Made by a program: the position numbers and the translations under genes
Notes under the pieces: model-generated
Databases searched by the model: none
What the model was told of the DNA's origin: nothing
Seen by the model: only the letters and a program-made list of their open reading frames with translations
In this document: positions 4,324-5,048 of the stretch, piece after piece
How the letters are laid out: every line of letters starts with the position of its first letter
Position numbering within the stretch: position 1 is the stretch's first letter
Source of the DNA: CAZMHJ01 sp964566075
Lineage (GTDB): Bacteria > Patescibacteriota > Saccharimonadia > Saccharimonadales > CAIOMD01
NCBI GenBank assembly: GCA_964566075.1
Contig: CAZMHJ010000038.1
Span: 1 to 5,048 of the forward strand
DNA length: 5,048 nt
Direction: 5' to 3'

Positions 4324-4935
4324 ATGATGAAACTACCCACCTATACCGAACCAAATCCTACCAGTGAGTGGCTTAATAACGAACAAGCTCGTTTACGTAG
4401 CCAAGCTGATAAAATGCTTGCAGACACACAAATTATGGATATTTTGGCAAAATATGGGCAATTATCGCCTATTGAGGGCAGTTATCTGTACGAACTTATG
4501 ATGTATCCAGATTTGGACATAGGTTTGATAGCCGATACGGTTACGAAACAAGACTTTGCAAACTTATTGTCAGAACTGGCTGCACATCCTGCAGTTAGGG
4601 GGCTTCAAACTGCAGATACAATCAATTTCAATCTGTCAAAACGCCTAATGCCTAAAGGATATTGGATAGGTATGGACATACCTTTTGAAAATGACCGTTG
4701 GGGTATTGATTGCTGGTTTCAGCAACCAGATTGGGGAACTGAACAAAAAGATGGTGACTACGCAAATAAACTTATGAATCTCGATCAACCAGCCAAAGAT
4801 GCGATTCTTGCAATAAAATATGAGCTTATTCGCAACGGTACATATGGCAAACAATATTTGTCTAATGATGTGTATGACGCTGTGCTTGAGCACGGTGTTA
4901 GGTCGGTTGAAGATTTTGAAAAGCACGTATCTTAG
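4324..4935 (+). CDS. Predicted nucleotidyltransferase-fold protein
   Basis: The 203-residue protein carries the catalytic pattern of the polymerase-beta-like nucleotidyltransferase fold: Gly52-Ser53 followed after nine residues by Asp63-Leu-Asp65 (EGSYLYELMMYPDLDIGLI), and a likely third carboxylate in WGIDCWF (Asp129). These three acids would bind two metal ions for transfer of a nucleotide to a small molecule, protein or RNA. The C-terminal part (about 152-203) is helical, with YELIRNGTYGKQYLS and VEDFEKHV, as in small-substrate enzymes of the lincosamide or aminoglycoside adenylyltransferase kind. Substrate unknown; resistance is only one option. Two ATGs are adjacent (4324 and 4327) and neither has a Shine-Dalgarno sequence or clear promoter, so the exact start is uncertain. 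Arginine codons are mixed. It stands alone between two terminators. Confidence 0.7.
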   Translation: MMKLPTYTEPNPTSEWLNNEQARLRSQADKMLADTQIMDILAKYGQLSPIEGSYLYELMMYPDLDIGLIADTVTKQDFANLLSELAAHPAVRGLQTADTINFNLSKRLMPKGYWIGMDIPFENDRWGIDCWFQQPDWGTEQKDGDYANKLMNLDQPAKDAILAIKYELIRNGTYGKQYLSNDVYDAVLEHGVRSVEDFEKHVS

Positions 4936-4961
4936 CTCTAACACTAAAGTAGATACATAAT

Positions 4962-4990
4962 AAAAAAGTCCTACGCGTGTAGGACTTTTT
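4962..4990. terminator. Bidirectional intrinsic terminator
   Basis: AAAAAGTCCTAC (4963-4974) pairs perfectly over 12 bp with GTAGGACTTTTT (4979-4990) around GCGT. The A-run on the left and T-run on the right let it end transcription from either side, as expected between converging genes. Confidence 0.9.
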
Positions 4991-4998
4991 AATTTGGG

Positions 4999-5048
4999 TT
5001 AATTACCCCAGCCGAACGCTTGGCTCAAAATCCAAATGCATCCAGCAA
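4999..5048 (-). CDS. Possible 3' end of a converging gene (frame uncertain)
   Basis: A minus-strand gene ending just before the bidirectional terminator would fit the layout. Two frames stay open to the window edge: one ends at 5003 with CWMHLDFEPSVRLG, the other ends at 4999 with AGCIWILSQAFGWGN. A third stops at 5025. About 46 bases are too few to choose a frame or name a product. Confidence 0.25.
   Translation of the reverse strand, partial: AGCIWILSQAFGWGN

Noticed and set aside
155..4935. Recoding of TGA as an amino acid, as in some candidate phyla
   Set aside because: No in-frame TGA is found in any gene and Trp is coded by TGG, so there is no sign of recoding. The absence of TGA stops among six genes is too small a sample to argue from.

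Overview
The window looks like a piece of a small-genome bacterium of the candidate phyla radiation, most likely a Saccharibacteria (TM7)-type genome. This is an inference. It rests on the moderate base composition, single tRNA genes with their own compact promoters, very short or absent mRNA leaders, a DUF5679 zinc-ribbon protein, a 4-fold beta-flower protein and the unusual tRNA-Gly. No rRNA or taxonomic marker is present. The standard code fits: no gene contains an in-frame TGA, and all six complete genes stop at TAA or TAG.

Left part (1-2172): the 5' part of a tRNA-Phe(GAA) gene on the minus strand diverges from a two-gene operon on the plus strand. The operon holds a MarR-family repressor and a 14-helix DHA2-type MFS drug exporter. 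Its promoter carries a palindrome suited to autoregulation, and the predicted start of transcription falls on the marR ATG.

Middle (2173-2590): a tRNA-Gly(GCC) gene with a strong promoter inside an 11-bp inverted repeat. It is followed by a terminator, an 18-bp inverted copy of the tRNA interior, a hairpin, an exact 28-bp direct repeat of the tRNA 3' end, and a second terminator. This is the most unusual part of the window. It looks like the footprint of an integration event at a tRNA gene. The tRNA itself appears to have swapped the near-universal G19-C56 tertiary pair for U19-A56 and carries A73.

Right of the footprint (2591-3891): a DUF4238 protein whose arginine codons (mostly AGA/AGG/CGA) are quite unlike those of the MFS gene (only CGC/CGT), then a small 4-fold beta-flower protein with a collagen-like Gly-Asn-Pro tail. 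These may be cargo of the integrated element. No integrase gene is in the window.

Right end (3892-5048): a DUF5679 zinc-ribbon gene with its own promoter, ribosome binding site and terminator; a protein of nucleotidyltransferase fold with a GS...DxD...D active-site pattern; a terminator able to work in both directions; and the possible last codons of a converging gene.
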